From contig QKAN01000031.1 in assembly GCA_003246365.1 (NCBI GenBank), positions 1 to 64,000 of the forward strand: DNA of 64,000 nucleotides, written 5' to 3'. Under the pieces are notes generated by a model. That model searched no databases and was not told the DNA's origin. It worked only from the letters and a program-made list of their open reading frames with translations. Source of the stretch: Clostridia bacterium (lineage in GTDB: Bacteria; Bacillota; Clostridia; Christensenellales; CAG-138). The translations under genes and the position numbers were made by a program. This document shows positions 17,524-25,365 of the stretch, one piece after another (positions within the stretch are counted from its first letter, which is position 1; each line of letters opens with the position of its first letter).

Positions 17524-18219
17524 ATGAATATTTACGAAGAACACCTGCTTCCCATGATTCAAACAACCTGCGCCGCGCTTGAAAACACGCCGCAAATGCA
17601 GGAAATTCTCCATGGCGATATGCCGATGGAACGCTTCCGCTGGCAAATTCGTCAGAATTATCAGTATTTGCTTGAGTACACAAAAACTTGGGCGATCGGG
17701 TTTGTCAAGGCGCAGGGGTTTGACGAAATGCAATTCTGGTATTCCATTGTGAAATCCACATTTGAAGATACCGTCGCGATGAATCGCACGTTCTGGGCGG
17801 ATCAAATCGGAATCACGACAGAGGATCTGGAATCGACGATCATGGCTGAAACAAAGAGAAGCTATACGTCTCACGAATTGGCGCGCGCATTCGAAGGCGA
17901 TCTTGCCGTGTGTTTGATGGGCCTCTTTCCCTGCAACGTGCTATATATGCACTTGGGCAACGATCTGCTGCCGCAATGCACGCTTGAAAAAGATAATATG
18001 TTCTACAAATGGATTGAGTTTTATACGCTTCCCGCCTATCGCGCAAAATGTGCAAAAGAGATCGATATGATCAATTGTCTCTGCGAGAAAAAGAGCGAGC
18101 AAGAGTTGCGCAGACTGCTTGAAATCTTCGCTGTCGGTTGTAATTACGAGCTGCTCCAGTGGCGCGATATGTACTATAAAATGGAAACATGGCCCCTGGA
18201 AGAGATCTTTCCGAAATAA
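17524..18219 (+). CDS. tenA: TenA-family protein (aminopyrimidine aminohydrolase/thiaminase II-like)
   Basis: A 231-residue all-helical TenA-like protein. The catalytic cysteine of thiaminase II is retained at C137 (LFPCNVLYMHLG) and the C-terminal glutamate at E209 (NYELLQWRDMY), so an active hydrolase is likely. Known TenA enzymes hydrolyse aminopyrimidines derived from thiamin. No thiamin gene or THI-box riboswitch is seen here; instead the neighbours are a desulfidase, a nucleoside hydrolase and an ECF transporter, so it may act on a different aminopyrimidine or modified base. The start is ATG 17524 with AAAGGA upstream. Confidence 0.88.
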   Translation: MNIYEEHLLPMIQTTCAALENTPQMQEILHGDMPMERFRWQIRQNYQYLLEYTKTWAIGFVKAQGFDEMQFWYSIVKSTFEDTVAMNRTFWADQIGITTEDLESTIMAETKRSYTSHELARAFEGDLAVCLMGLFPCNVLYMHLGNDLLPQCTLEKDNMFYKWIEFYTLPAYRAKCAKEIDMINCLCEKKSEQELRRLLEIFAVGCNYELLQWRDMYYKMETWPLEEIFPK

Positions 18220-18296
18220 ACGCAACAGGCATGCAAATATGTAATATAAACCTCATGCGCTGCTGCGTTTCCCCAATATAAAACGAAATCTACGTA

Positions 18297-19568
18297 TCAG
18301 GTTCCCTGGCTGTCCGCAAGTTCACCGCGGCATTCTGGGGAACTTTTCATTTTTCTCGTCCGGAAGTAATAGTACAATATGCCTCCTAGAATCAACGGAA
18401 GAGCCATAAGCAGATACATTTTCGCATAGCCGAATACGCTCGCCAAAGTACCCGCAAACAGGTTCCCCAGACCGATCCCGAGATCAAATCCGGCAAAGAA
18501 TTTTGCGTTTGCCGCGCCGCGCCGCTGCGGCGAAATGTTTTTTAGACTAAGCGTTTGAAGGCCGTTTTGTACCATCCCGTAGGCAAGCCCCTGCAACAGC
18601 GCAACGCCGAGAAACGCCGCAAGGCTGTTCACGGCGGAAAGCAGTGCCATAGACAGAATATAGAGCGCAAAGCCGGGATAGATGACGCGATCAAACCCGA
18701 ATCGATCGATCGTTCGGCCCGCGATCGGCCTCGTAACAAACATCGCCACCGCAAAGCAGCTTAAATACAACGCGCCGTTACCAACGCCGAGTTCAATTCC
18801 GTACAGTGCGGAAAAGCTCAGCGCCGCGCCAAGCGGAATGCCGACAAACGTCATGACAAGCGCAGGTGGAACCGCTTTCTTTTCAAACGGCATAAACGGT
18901 TGTTTTACCGCCGGTTTCTGCACCGGCCGGTAATGGATCAGCGCGGCCGGAATACAGGCGGCGAGAAGCAGCGCAACTGCAAAAAACGTCATGTTGCGAT
19001 AGCCGAACGTGTTCATGATGCTTAACCCGATGGCGGGCGCAAGCGCCATAGAAACGCTCTGTGAAAGGCTGAAAAAGCCCATGCCTTCGCCAAGGCGTCG
19101 TTCGGGAATCGTATCCGTTGCAACGGTGTTGCTCGTCGTCGTCGCTGTACCCCATCCAAATCCGTTGACGCTTCGAATCAGGATGACCGCCCAAACCAGC
19201 GGAAACCAGCTATAGGAAAACAGCGCCGCCATCATCAGCACCAGCCCGATGAAAAGAATCGGCGCGCGTCCGAACCGGTCGGTCGCATATCCGGCCAGAG
19301 GCCGCGCAAGAAGCGCCGAAGCGGTGCCAAGCGCAATACACAGCCCGACCGTTGCATCCGAACCGCTCAACTGTCTTAGATAGACCGGGAGCGCGGCAAG
19401 CTGCGTCTGCATCCCCAGAAACAGCAGAACGTTGATTGCCGTTACAAAAATAAAATCCCTGGTCCAAAGTGCCGGTTGCCCGTCGTCGGATTGATTCAAC
19501 GGTTTAATTCGTTGTTTTTTCATCAAAATTTGAATGCTTTCTGCGTATGACATAAGCCGATCATTCAT
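18297..19568 (-). CDS. MFS transporter
   Basis: A 423-residue major facilitator with 12 predicted helices and the GYATDRFGRAPI loop motif after helix 2, repeated in the second half as GRTIDRFGFDRV. A 40-residue polar N-terminal stretch precedes the first helix; the exact start is uncertain because no good ribosome site precedes 19568 and later methionines are possible. It is the last gene of the molybdopterin oxidoreductase-mobA-dehydrogenase-isomerase operon (24-base gap), so it may import that pathway's substrate. Confidence 0.87.
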   Translation of the reverse strand: MNDRLMSYAESIQILMKKQRIKPLNQSDDGQPALWTRDFIFVTAINVLLFLGMQTQLAALPVYLRQLSGSDATVGLCIALGTASALLARPLAGYATDRFGRAPILFIGLVLMMAALFSYSWFPLVWAVILIRSVNGFGWGTATTTSNTVATDTIPERRLGEGMGFFSLSQSVSMALAPAIGLSIMNTFGYRNMTFFAVALLLAACIPAALIHYRPVQKPAVKQPFMPFEKKAVPPALVMTFVGIPLGAALSFSALYGIELGVGNGALYLSCFAVAMFVTRPIAGRTIDRFGFDRVIYPGFALYILSMALLSAVNSLAAFLGVALLQGLAYGMVQNGLQTLSLKNISPQRRGAANAKFFAGFDLGIGLGNLFAGTLASVFGYAKMYLLMALPLILGGILYYYFRTRKMKSSPECRGELADSQGT

Positions 19569-19592
19569 GCTTTTCGGCTTGCGTTGCGCGTT

Positions 19593-20069
19593 TTATTCCT
19601 GATAATCGTGTTCCATGATCGCCTGATACGCCGTTTTATGGAATTCGACAAACCGCTCCGTCTGCCCGTCCCCAAAGTTGCTGCCGAGGAATTCTTCCGC
19701 CATTTGGCAGCCCGTATACGGCGCAACATAAAACCCGCCCATCGCGAGGATGTTGCAATTGTTCGCAACAACGCAGCGTTTCGCCGCGGGCAGACTTTCG
19801 CAAACGGCGCATTGCACACCGGGAAACTTGGCGGCGGCAAGGTGAATACCCATACCCGAGCCGCAGAAGAGCAAGCCGCGCTCAAATTCGCCTTTGCTCA
19901 CCGCGCGACCCACGCGGAATCCTACTTCCTGAAACGGAATCTTGATCTCTTTGTCGATGATTCCAACGTCCGTAATTTCATAGCCCTTGTCTATTAAATG
20001 CGCTTTGACCGCTTCTTTTAAATCAAACCCAGCGATATCGGCGCCGATGATAACCTTGTTTGTCTGCAT
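19593..20069 (-). CDS. RpiB/LacAB-family sugar-phosphate isomerase with altered active site
   Basis: A 158-residue member of the ribose-5-phosphate isomerase B / galactose-6-phosphate isomerase family. The catalytic Cys is present in CGSGMG (69-74), but the usual DHAG motif reads DIAG (11-14) and the usual HN.AN motif reads ANNCN (102-106), so both histidines used by RpiB are missing. The enzyme probably acts on another sugar phosphate or has a different mechanism. ATG 20069 has AAGGAGC upstream; a longer frame to 20195 is not supported. It lies between the 2-hydroxyacid dehydrogenase and MFS genes. Confidence 0.85.
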   Translation of the reverse strand: MQTNKVIIGADIAGFDLKEAVKAHLIDKGYEITDVGIIDKEIKIPFQEVGFRVGRAVSKGEFERGLLFCGSGMGIHLAAAKFPGVQCAVCESLPAAKRCVVANNCNILAMGGFYVAPYTGCQMAEEFLGSNFGDGQTERFVEFHKTAYQAIMEHDYQE

Positions 20070-20136
20070 AATTTTGCTCCTTCCACTCTCACCTGAAAAA
20101 TATAATTCTATTTTAATGAACGAAATAAACGAAAAA

Positions 20137-21078
20137 TCAGTAACCGATTGCAGGGTTGTAAACCGGGCCTTTGTAATTCGCCGGATCGCGCTCATAAGCG
20201 CGAATGTTTCCGGCTATGATTTCCGCGCCCGCCTCCGCGCTGATGTAAGCCGCGCAATGGAAGGTAATCAGGATATCTTTTCTATCCCAAATCGGGTCGG
20301 TAGCAGGCGTTGGTTCTTTCGCCAGAACGTCCAGATACGCAAAGGACAACCATTGTTCATCCAATATCTTGAATAAATCCGTTTCGACCAGATGGCTGCC
20401 GCGCGCGGCATTGATCAAACACCCGCCCTTATTGAGGCATTTGAGCAAGCTATAGTCGATGATCCCTTCCGTCTCGTTTGTCAGCGGCAGCAGGCAGACG
20501 AGAATATCGCAGCCTTCCGCAAAGGAATGCAGCTGATCCGTTCCATAATAATACGGAAATGCAAGTCCTTCGCGTGGGGACTTTGACCAGATCTTCACGC
20601 GGAATCCAAGCGCATCCAAAGCGTTTGCAACCTTGCTGCCCATGCGCCCGTAGCCCATGATGCCAACCGTCCGTTCGGATGCCAAGGGTGAATCGAACAC
20701 AGGCCATGTGCGCTGCGCATTTGCCTCTATCATCGCCGGCAGTCGCCTGTGCCAGGAGAGAACGCACATTGAAACGAACTCCGTCATTTTTTGCGCCAGA
20801 TCCGGCGAAACAGTTCGCAGCACAGGAATTCCGCTGCGCAGTTGATCTAAGTTCGCGATATGATCTACACCTGACCCGATTGCCGCGAGTGCTTTCAGAT
20901 TGGGAAATGTATTCACCCAAAGCGCGTCCGGCTGCCAGCCGACGACATAAGAAACATCCTCCGGTCGAACCGACTCGGAACGATATCCCACCACTTCAAA
21001 CTCCGGCAGATGGGAAGACACGTTGTTTACCCATCTGTCAATTACGGACTTTCCGCACTTTACGACCACCTGTTTCAT
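20137..21078 (-). CDS. D-2-hydroxyacid dehydrogenase (GhrA/SerA superfamily)
   Basis: A 313-residue NAD(P)-dependent 2-hydroxyacid dehydrogenase. The nucleotide-binding motif GIMGYGRMGSKVANAL lies near residue 140-155, the substrate Arg in NAARGSHLVE, and the catalytic His in ITFHCAAY. It would interconvert a 2-keto acid and a D-2-hydroxy acid such as glyoxylate or hydroxypyruvate. It follows mobA by 17 bases and precedes the RpiB-like gene by 67 bases. A sugar-acid role is plausible from the neighbours, but the substrate cannot be read from the sequence. Confidence 0.9.
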   Translation of the reverse strand: MKQVVVKCGKSVIDRWVNNVSSHLPEFEVVGYRSESVRPEDVSYVVGWQPDALWVNTFPNLKALAAIGSGVDHIANLDQLRSGIPVLRTVSPDLAQKMTEFVSMCVLSWHRRLPAMIEANAQRTWPVFDSPLASERTVGIMGYGRMGSKVANALDALGFRVKIWSKSPREGLAFPYYYGTDQLHSFAEGCDILVCLLPLTNETEGIIDYSLLKCLNKGGCLINAARGSHLVETDLFKILDEQWLSFAYLDVLAKEPTPATDPIWDRKDILITFHCAAYISAEAGAEIIAGNIRAYERDPANYKGPVYNPAIGY

Positions 21079-21095
21079 CGGAAATCCTCCATTTG

Positions 21096-21788
21096 TTAAA
21101 TCATTTTCATCGTAGTCTGTATTCGATCGCCCGGTAGCAAACGCGCATTTTCTGCGTTCACCGGGCAGTTTATTTCAACTTTTGCTAAATAGTGCTGTAT
21201 TTCTAGCGGCGTATTCATGTTGAAAAACAGTCGCTCCGTTCCGCCGAATCGTGCCAGCTGTGCTTCGGTCAGGAAATGCGTACGGGTTGCCGTCAGCAAA
21301 TTGCCAAGTTTGCGGTTATTCTCTTCAAGCATCTGTGTGATGCAGGGCAGACACCGTCTGCTGTAAACAGCGTTCATTGGCTCAAACATGCCGTTGTCCA
21401 GCTTTAACGCGATCACATCGCACCTGTTTGCCTGTTTTTTTGCCATACGGCTTACCCAACGCACAAACGGCAGGTCGATGTTCGGCATATCGCAGGCGGT
21501 TACAAAAACGCGCTCCGCAGTCGCCGCAGAAAGACCCGCATGTATTCCGCCGAGCGGACCCGCTTCGTGAAAAACATCTTCTATCACACGATGCCGCGTA
21601 CTGGCATAAAACGCTGGATGATTGGTTACCAGTATAACCTCCCGAAAGACAGAAGCCAACTCATCGGCAATCCGCTCGGCAATCAGCGTTCCGTTGATGC
21701 GGATGGTTTGTTTGTCCATGCCCGCGCGGGTACTCTTGCCCCCGCAAAGCACAACGGCGGATACGCCGTTAATCTTTGCCGCGCGCAT
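21096..21788 (-). CDS. mobA: Molybdenum cofactor guanylyltransferase MobA
   Basis: A 230-residue MobA-type nucleotidyltransferase that attaches GMP to molybdopterin to form the guanine dinucleotide cofactor. The N-terminal motif VVLCGGKSTRAGMDK (about 11-25) and the metal motif ACDMP are present. About 25-30 residues beyond the usual end include a Cys-Pro and basic tail. ATG 21788 lies within the 3' end of the molybdopterin oxidoreductase gene (20-base overlap) with GGGAGAG upstream; this coupling suggests the cofactor is made for that enzyme. No other cofactor genes (moaA, moeA) are in the window. Confidence 0.9.
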   Translation of the reverse strand: MRAAKINGVSAVVLCGGKSTRAGMDKQTIRINGTLIAERIADELASVFREVILVTNHPAFYASTRHRVIEDVFHEAGPLGGIHAGLSAATAERVFVTACDMPNIDLPFVRWVSRMAKKQANRCDVIALKLDNGMFEPMNAVYSRRCLPCITQMLEENNRKLGNLLTATRTHFLTEAQLARFGGTERLFFNMNTPLEIQHYLAKVEINCPVNAENARLLPGDRIQTTMKMI

Positions 21789-23823
21789 ATCCCTCTCCCG
21801 TTCCGGCTTTTTCAACCTGTACCAGACAATTATAATAGCAGGTGCCGTGCCCGATGTCCGTTTCCCGGTCCTCGTTGAGCACATTGATCGCGCGTTGATT
21901 GCCGCCCCAATCGCCAAAGAATGTGCAGAGTACGCCGGGTTTCATCTTTTCTACGACATCCGCAAGGAAAAACATCTCGCCTCTGTCGTTATATATGCGC
22001 ACGCGGTCTCCGCTCTTAATTCCCCGCCCAGCGGCGTCTTCGGGGTGTATTTGCAGAATCGACTCGCTCTGCTCCGCCGTAAACCGTTGGGAGTTGATCT
22101 TGTCTTTCGCGTGCGGCGTCATCAGCTGCATCGGATAGCGTTCAAACAGTTCCGGCGCGGTATATTTGCTTTCCAGCGGTTCAACATACACCGGCAGCGG
22201 GTCGATTTCCCAGTCGCGCTGAATCGATTTCGAATAGAACTCGATCTTCCCGCTCTGCGTTGGAAACACTTCGTCCGAAAACGCAATCTCGCAATATTCT
22301 GGATACAGATAAGGCTGTTCGCCGAGCTTTTCTAGCGTGGTGTCAAGTCCGCTTTTCTCAATGACGCGGCGCAAAATTTCATCGTCGTCTGTCGGCAAAT
22401 ATGTGAGGTTCATGCCAAACCGCTCACCCAGCAGGCGATAAATCTGCCGGTCTGTTTTGCATTCTCCCGGCGCATCCACAACTTTTTGCTTTCTCTGTAT
22501 ATAGGAATGCCCATAGGAAAAAATCAGATCATCCTCTTCAAAAAAAGAAGCGACCGGTAGCACAAGATCCGCCATGCGCGCCGTATCGGTTAGAAACAAA
22601 TCCGCACAAACAATAAAATCGAGGTCCTCCATCGCATGGGCGAGTTTCCCTAAATTCGGATTACTTGTCATGGGATTGGCGCGCTCTACCCACATCGCCT
22701 TGATCGGCGGATTTGTCTTTTCGGATATATCACTGGCGATTTTGCCGATTGCGATGTCACGCCGCACATGCTCCGGCTGCGGCGGTAGATATGGCCAGAC
22801 AAACGCAGGTCTCTGCGCATCGCTGTAAAACAAACCTGATCCGCTTTTGCCAACGCCCCCGGTGAGAGCCGGCAGCAGGCAGATACCCCTCGTCGTCTGT
22901 CCGCCGTTGCTGTTGCGCTGAATTCCTTTGCCGAGAATAATCAGAAAACGCGGTGTTTCGGTGATCATTTGAAACAAACTATTCAGTTCATCACGTGAGA
23001 TTTCCGTCTTTTCGCAGATTTCTTCATAGCTGTAGTGATCCAGCATCTCCCGGTATTCGTCGAACCCGAGCGCGTTGCGCTCAAGAAATTCTTCGTCCAG
23101 CAATCCTACCGAAACGATGTGCTTCGCAATCGCAATTGCGAGTAAACCATCCGACCCGCAACGCGGATATAGATGCAGACTGCTTCCCGTTCCCGATTCA
23201 CCCAAGCGCGTATCGATGGTAACCAACTTTACGCCCTTCGCCATTGCCGCGCGAATATACCGCATGGTATGCAAATTGGTATGCGCCGGATTTTTACCCC
23301 AGATCAGGATCAGGCGGGCGTTTTCGATGTCTTGAATCGCGCTGTCCTTGACGATGCCATATGTGTACCGGACGGCTTCGTTCGCCGCGGCGGCGCAGAG
23401 GCTGCCGCGCGTTGCGGAATAGCCGCCGAGTTGGTTCCAGAATCCATATGCATACGCTTGCATGGCGCTGCCGTGGTTTCCGGACGCAACGTAATATAAA
23501 ATCGATTCCGGTCCATAGGTTGAAATTGCACGGGTAAACAGTTCATACACGATGTCCGCTGCGTGTTCCCAGCTGATGCGGCGAAATATCCCCTCGCCGC
23601 GCGCGCCCTCACGCAAGAGAGGATATTGCAGCCGCTCCTCCGACCCGAAACGCTCCGGAAACCGAAGCCCCTTCGCGCAGACAAGTCCATATGTCGCCGG
23701 ATTATTCGGATTGCCCGTAATTTTTATAACCCGGCCGTTTTGCACATGCGCCTGCAAACCGCATGCGTTATAGCAGTTTCTGGAACAAACGGTATTTATG
23801 ATCTTTGTTTCCGTTTTTTCCAT
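21769..23823 (-). CDS. Molybdopterin-dependent oxidoreductase (DMSO reductase family)
   Basis: A 684-residue catalytic subunit of the DMSO reductase superfamily. An N-terminal [4Fe-4S] site uses C13, C17, C21 and C49 (C-x3-C-x3-C-x27-C), followed by the molybdopterin domains and a C-terminal dinucleotide-binding domain (SGDRVRIYNDRGE). The likely molybdenum ligand is the Cys in RGSLCAAAANEA. There is no twin-arginine signal, so the enzyme is cytoplasmic, and no electron-transfer or membrane-anchor subunit is nearby. ATG 23823 has GGGGAG upstream. It heads the operon with mobA. The substrate is unknown. Confidence 0.93.
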   Translation of the reverse strand: MEKTETKIINTVCSRNCYNACGLQAHVQNGRVIKITGNPNNPATYGLVCAKGLRFPERFGSEERLQYPLLREGARGEGIFRRISWEHAADIVYELFTRAISTYGPESILYYVASGNHGSAMQAYAYGFWNQLGGYSATRGSLCAAAANEAVRYTYGIVKDSAIQDIENARLILIWGKNPAHTNLHTMRYIRAAMAKGVKLVTIDTRLGESGTGSSLHLYPRCGSDGLLAIAIAKHIVSVGLLDEEFLERNALGFDEYREMLDHYSYEEICEKTEISRDELNSLFQMITETPRFLIILGKGIQRNSNGGQTTRGICLLPALTGGVGKSGSGLFYSDAQRPAFVWPYLPPQPEHVRRDIAIGKIASDISEKTNPPIKAMWVERANPMTSNPNLGKLAHAMEDLDFIVCADLFLTDTARMADLVLPVASFFEEDDLIFSYGHSYIQRKQKVVDAPGECKTDRQIYRLLGERFGMNLTYLPTDDDEILRRVIEKSGLDTTLEKLGEQPYLYPEYCEIAFSDEVFPTQSGKIEFYSKSIQRDWEIDPLPVYVEPLESKYTAPELFERYPMQLMTPHAKDKINSQRFTAEQSESILQIHPEDAAGRGIKSGDRVRIYNDRGEMFFLADVVEKMKPGVLCTFFGDWGGNQRAINVLNEDRETDIGHGTCYYNCLVQVEKAGTGEGYARGKD

Positions 23824-23856
23824 GTAATCTCCCCTGTGGTTTCTGCCGGCAATAGA

Positions 23857-23905
23857 GTTTCTGCCACAGACGTCAGCAAATTTTGCTGACGTCTGCGGCA
23901 GAAAC
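23857..23905. terminator. Very long near-perfect hairpin between two minus-strand genes
   Basis: Arms of 24 bases (23857-23880 and about 23882-23905; outer part GTTTCTGCC / GGCAGAAAC) pair with one G-U-type mismatch and almost no loop. A third partial copy, GGTTTCTGCC, lies at 23838-23847. It separates the aldehyde dehydrogenase gene from the molybdopterin operon and probably ends the former transcript, although no T-run follows. Confidence 0.65.
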
Positions 23906-23925
23906 AGGTGCCGAAATTGGATCCC

Positions 23926-25299
23926 TTATTCTCCCCAGATTTCTTCCGGCGTCGGGTTGGGCGCGCCGGGAATGATACGCGAAACGCGTGTGTAGTTCAT
24001 CAGGTGCTTATAGGTCAGGTTTTCGCTGATGCTGTTTCCGCCCCAGAAACCGCAGCCGATCGAAATCGTCGGCGGCAGGCCGTTGTTGAACGCGCCGCCG
24101 CTGGCGTTCAGCGCGGTCTGGTTTACCATGATGCGGCAAACCGGAATTTCATTTGCGACGTATTCAATATGCGCATCGTTTGCGGAATAAACCGAGCAGG
24201 AATGGCCTTTGCCTTCCATCCAGTAGTTCTTCTTGGCGTCCTGCACCGCTTTTTCAAAGCTGTCATACGGGAAGATGCGGAGTACGGGCGACATGATCTC
24301 GCGGCAGAGGATTTCTTCGTCGATCGCCTTATAAACGGGCACAACAAGGATCGCCGCGTCTGCGGGGAACGTTACGCCGAGCATTTCCGCGATTTGCGGC
24401 ATCGTTGCGCCAACAAACTTGCGGTTGATTGCGCCTTCTTCTGTAAAGGCGGTTTTGCGCAGTTTTTCAATTACAGCGGGATCGTCCAGATAGACCGCTT
24501 TGTTCTCTACGAGCAGATCGAGCATTTCCTTCACGCGCGATTTCGGCACGAACATCGTCTGATCGCAGGTGCAGGGCAGACCGTTATCATAGCTGCGGGA
24601 AAATACCGCACTCTTTGCAATTGCGGCATAATCGGCATAATCTTCATCTACAAGAATCTGCACATTGCCCTGACCGACGCCATAGGAAGGTCTTCCGCTG
24701 GAATAGGCGGCTTTTACCATACCGGGGCCGCCTGTCGCAACAACGACATCCACCGCGCCCATGAGCAGCTGTGTCAGTTCGATGCTGGGTTCTTCGATGA
24801 CCTGAATCAAATCGGCGGGTGCGCCGAGTTTTTCGATTGCTTCACGCATGAGCTTTACGGTATATGCAGAGCTGCGCTTCGAGCTCGGATGCGGCGCGAA
24901 AATTGCGGCATTACGGCCTTTGAGCACATGCATGCCGTTGACCAGCGGGGTTGCTGTCGGGTTGGTCACGGGTGTGACGCATCCGATTACGCCGATGGGT
25001 TTCGCAATCGTTACGATTTGCTCGATCGGGTCTTCTTCGACAACGCCGACCGACTTCTTGTCCTTCAGGTAGTACCAGGCGACCATCGTGGATTTTCTGT
25101 TCTTTACGATTTTGCTGTCCACGCGGCCCATCTTGGTTTCTTCAACGGCCATGGTGGCGAGCGTTTCCACGTTGTCATATCCCGCTTTGCCGACGGCGCG
25201 CACCAGCGCGTCAATCTGCTCTTGCGTATAGTCGGCAATCTGGGCCTGTGCCTTGCGTGCCTTGGTCATTAGTTCTGCAATGTATTCCTTGGGTTCCAT
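23926..25299 (-). CDS. CoA-acylating aldehyde dehydrogenase
   Basis: A 457-residue aldehyde dehydrogenase of the CoA-acylating group (EutE/AdhE/sulfoacetaldehyde dehydrogenase type): nucleotide region near TPVTNPTATPLVNG (109-122) and the catalytic cysteine C243 in DNGLPCTCDQ. It would convert an aldehyde, NAD and CoA to acyl-CoA. The two upstream genes encode a phosphotransacylase and an acyl kinase, so the three form an aldehyde to acyl-CoA to acyl-phosphate to acid route that yields ATP. It is the last gene of that unit, ended by a long hairpin. The chain length or substituent of the aldehyde is not known. Confidence 0.92.
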   Translation of the reverse strand: MEPKEYIAELMTKARKAQAQIADYTQEQIDALVRAVGKAGYDNVETLATMAVEETKMGRVDSKIVKNRKSTMVAWYYLKDKKSVGVVEEDPIEQIVTIAKPIGVIGCVTPVTNPTATPLVNGMHVLKGRNAAIFAPHPSSKRSSAYTVKLMREAIEKLGAPADLIQVIEEPSIELTQLLMGAVDVVVATGGPGMVKAAYSSGRPSYGVGQGNVQILVDEDYADYAAIAKSAVFSRSYDNGLPCTCDQTMFVPKSRVKEMLDLLVENKAVYLDDPAVIEKLRKTAFTEEGAINRKFVGATMPQIAEMLGVTFPADAAILVVPVYKAIDEEILCREIMSPVLRIFPYDSFEKAVQDAKKNYWMEGKGHSCSVYSANDAHIEYVANEIPVCRIMVNQTALNASGGAFNNGLPPTISIGCGFWGGNSISENLTYKHLMNYTRVSRIIPGAPNPTPEEIWGE

Positions 25300-25365
25300 T
25301 TCATTTTCTCCTCATATTCAGAATAATTGAAAGGCGTAACGACGTACGCCTTTGTAACGTATTGA

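Noticed and set aside
17423-17683. 87-residue N-terminal extension of the TudS-related protein
   Set aside because: It would run through the promoter and into the divergent tenA gene, and a good ribosome site precedes ATG 17422.
21769-23823. Selenocysteine-containing formate dehydrogenase
   Set aside because: The reading frame has no internal TGA, and the likely metal ligand is Cys.
23908-25272. Long plus-strand open frame (454 codons) opposite the aldehyde dehydrogenase gene
   Set aside because: It mirrors a clear, conserved gene, is rich in His/Arg/Cys/Gly as antisense frames of this composition are, and has no ribosome site or family motif. The same applies to long frames opposite the Liv binding protein (34930-36081), the sugar-binding protein (49684-51150), the MalG/MalF genes (47797-48903) and the NCS1 permease (3787-4614).
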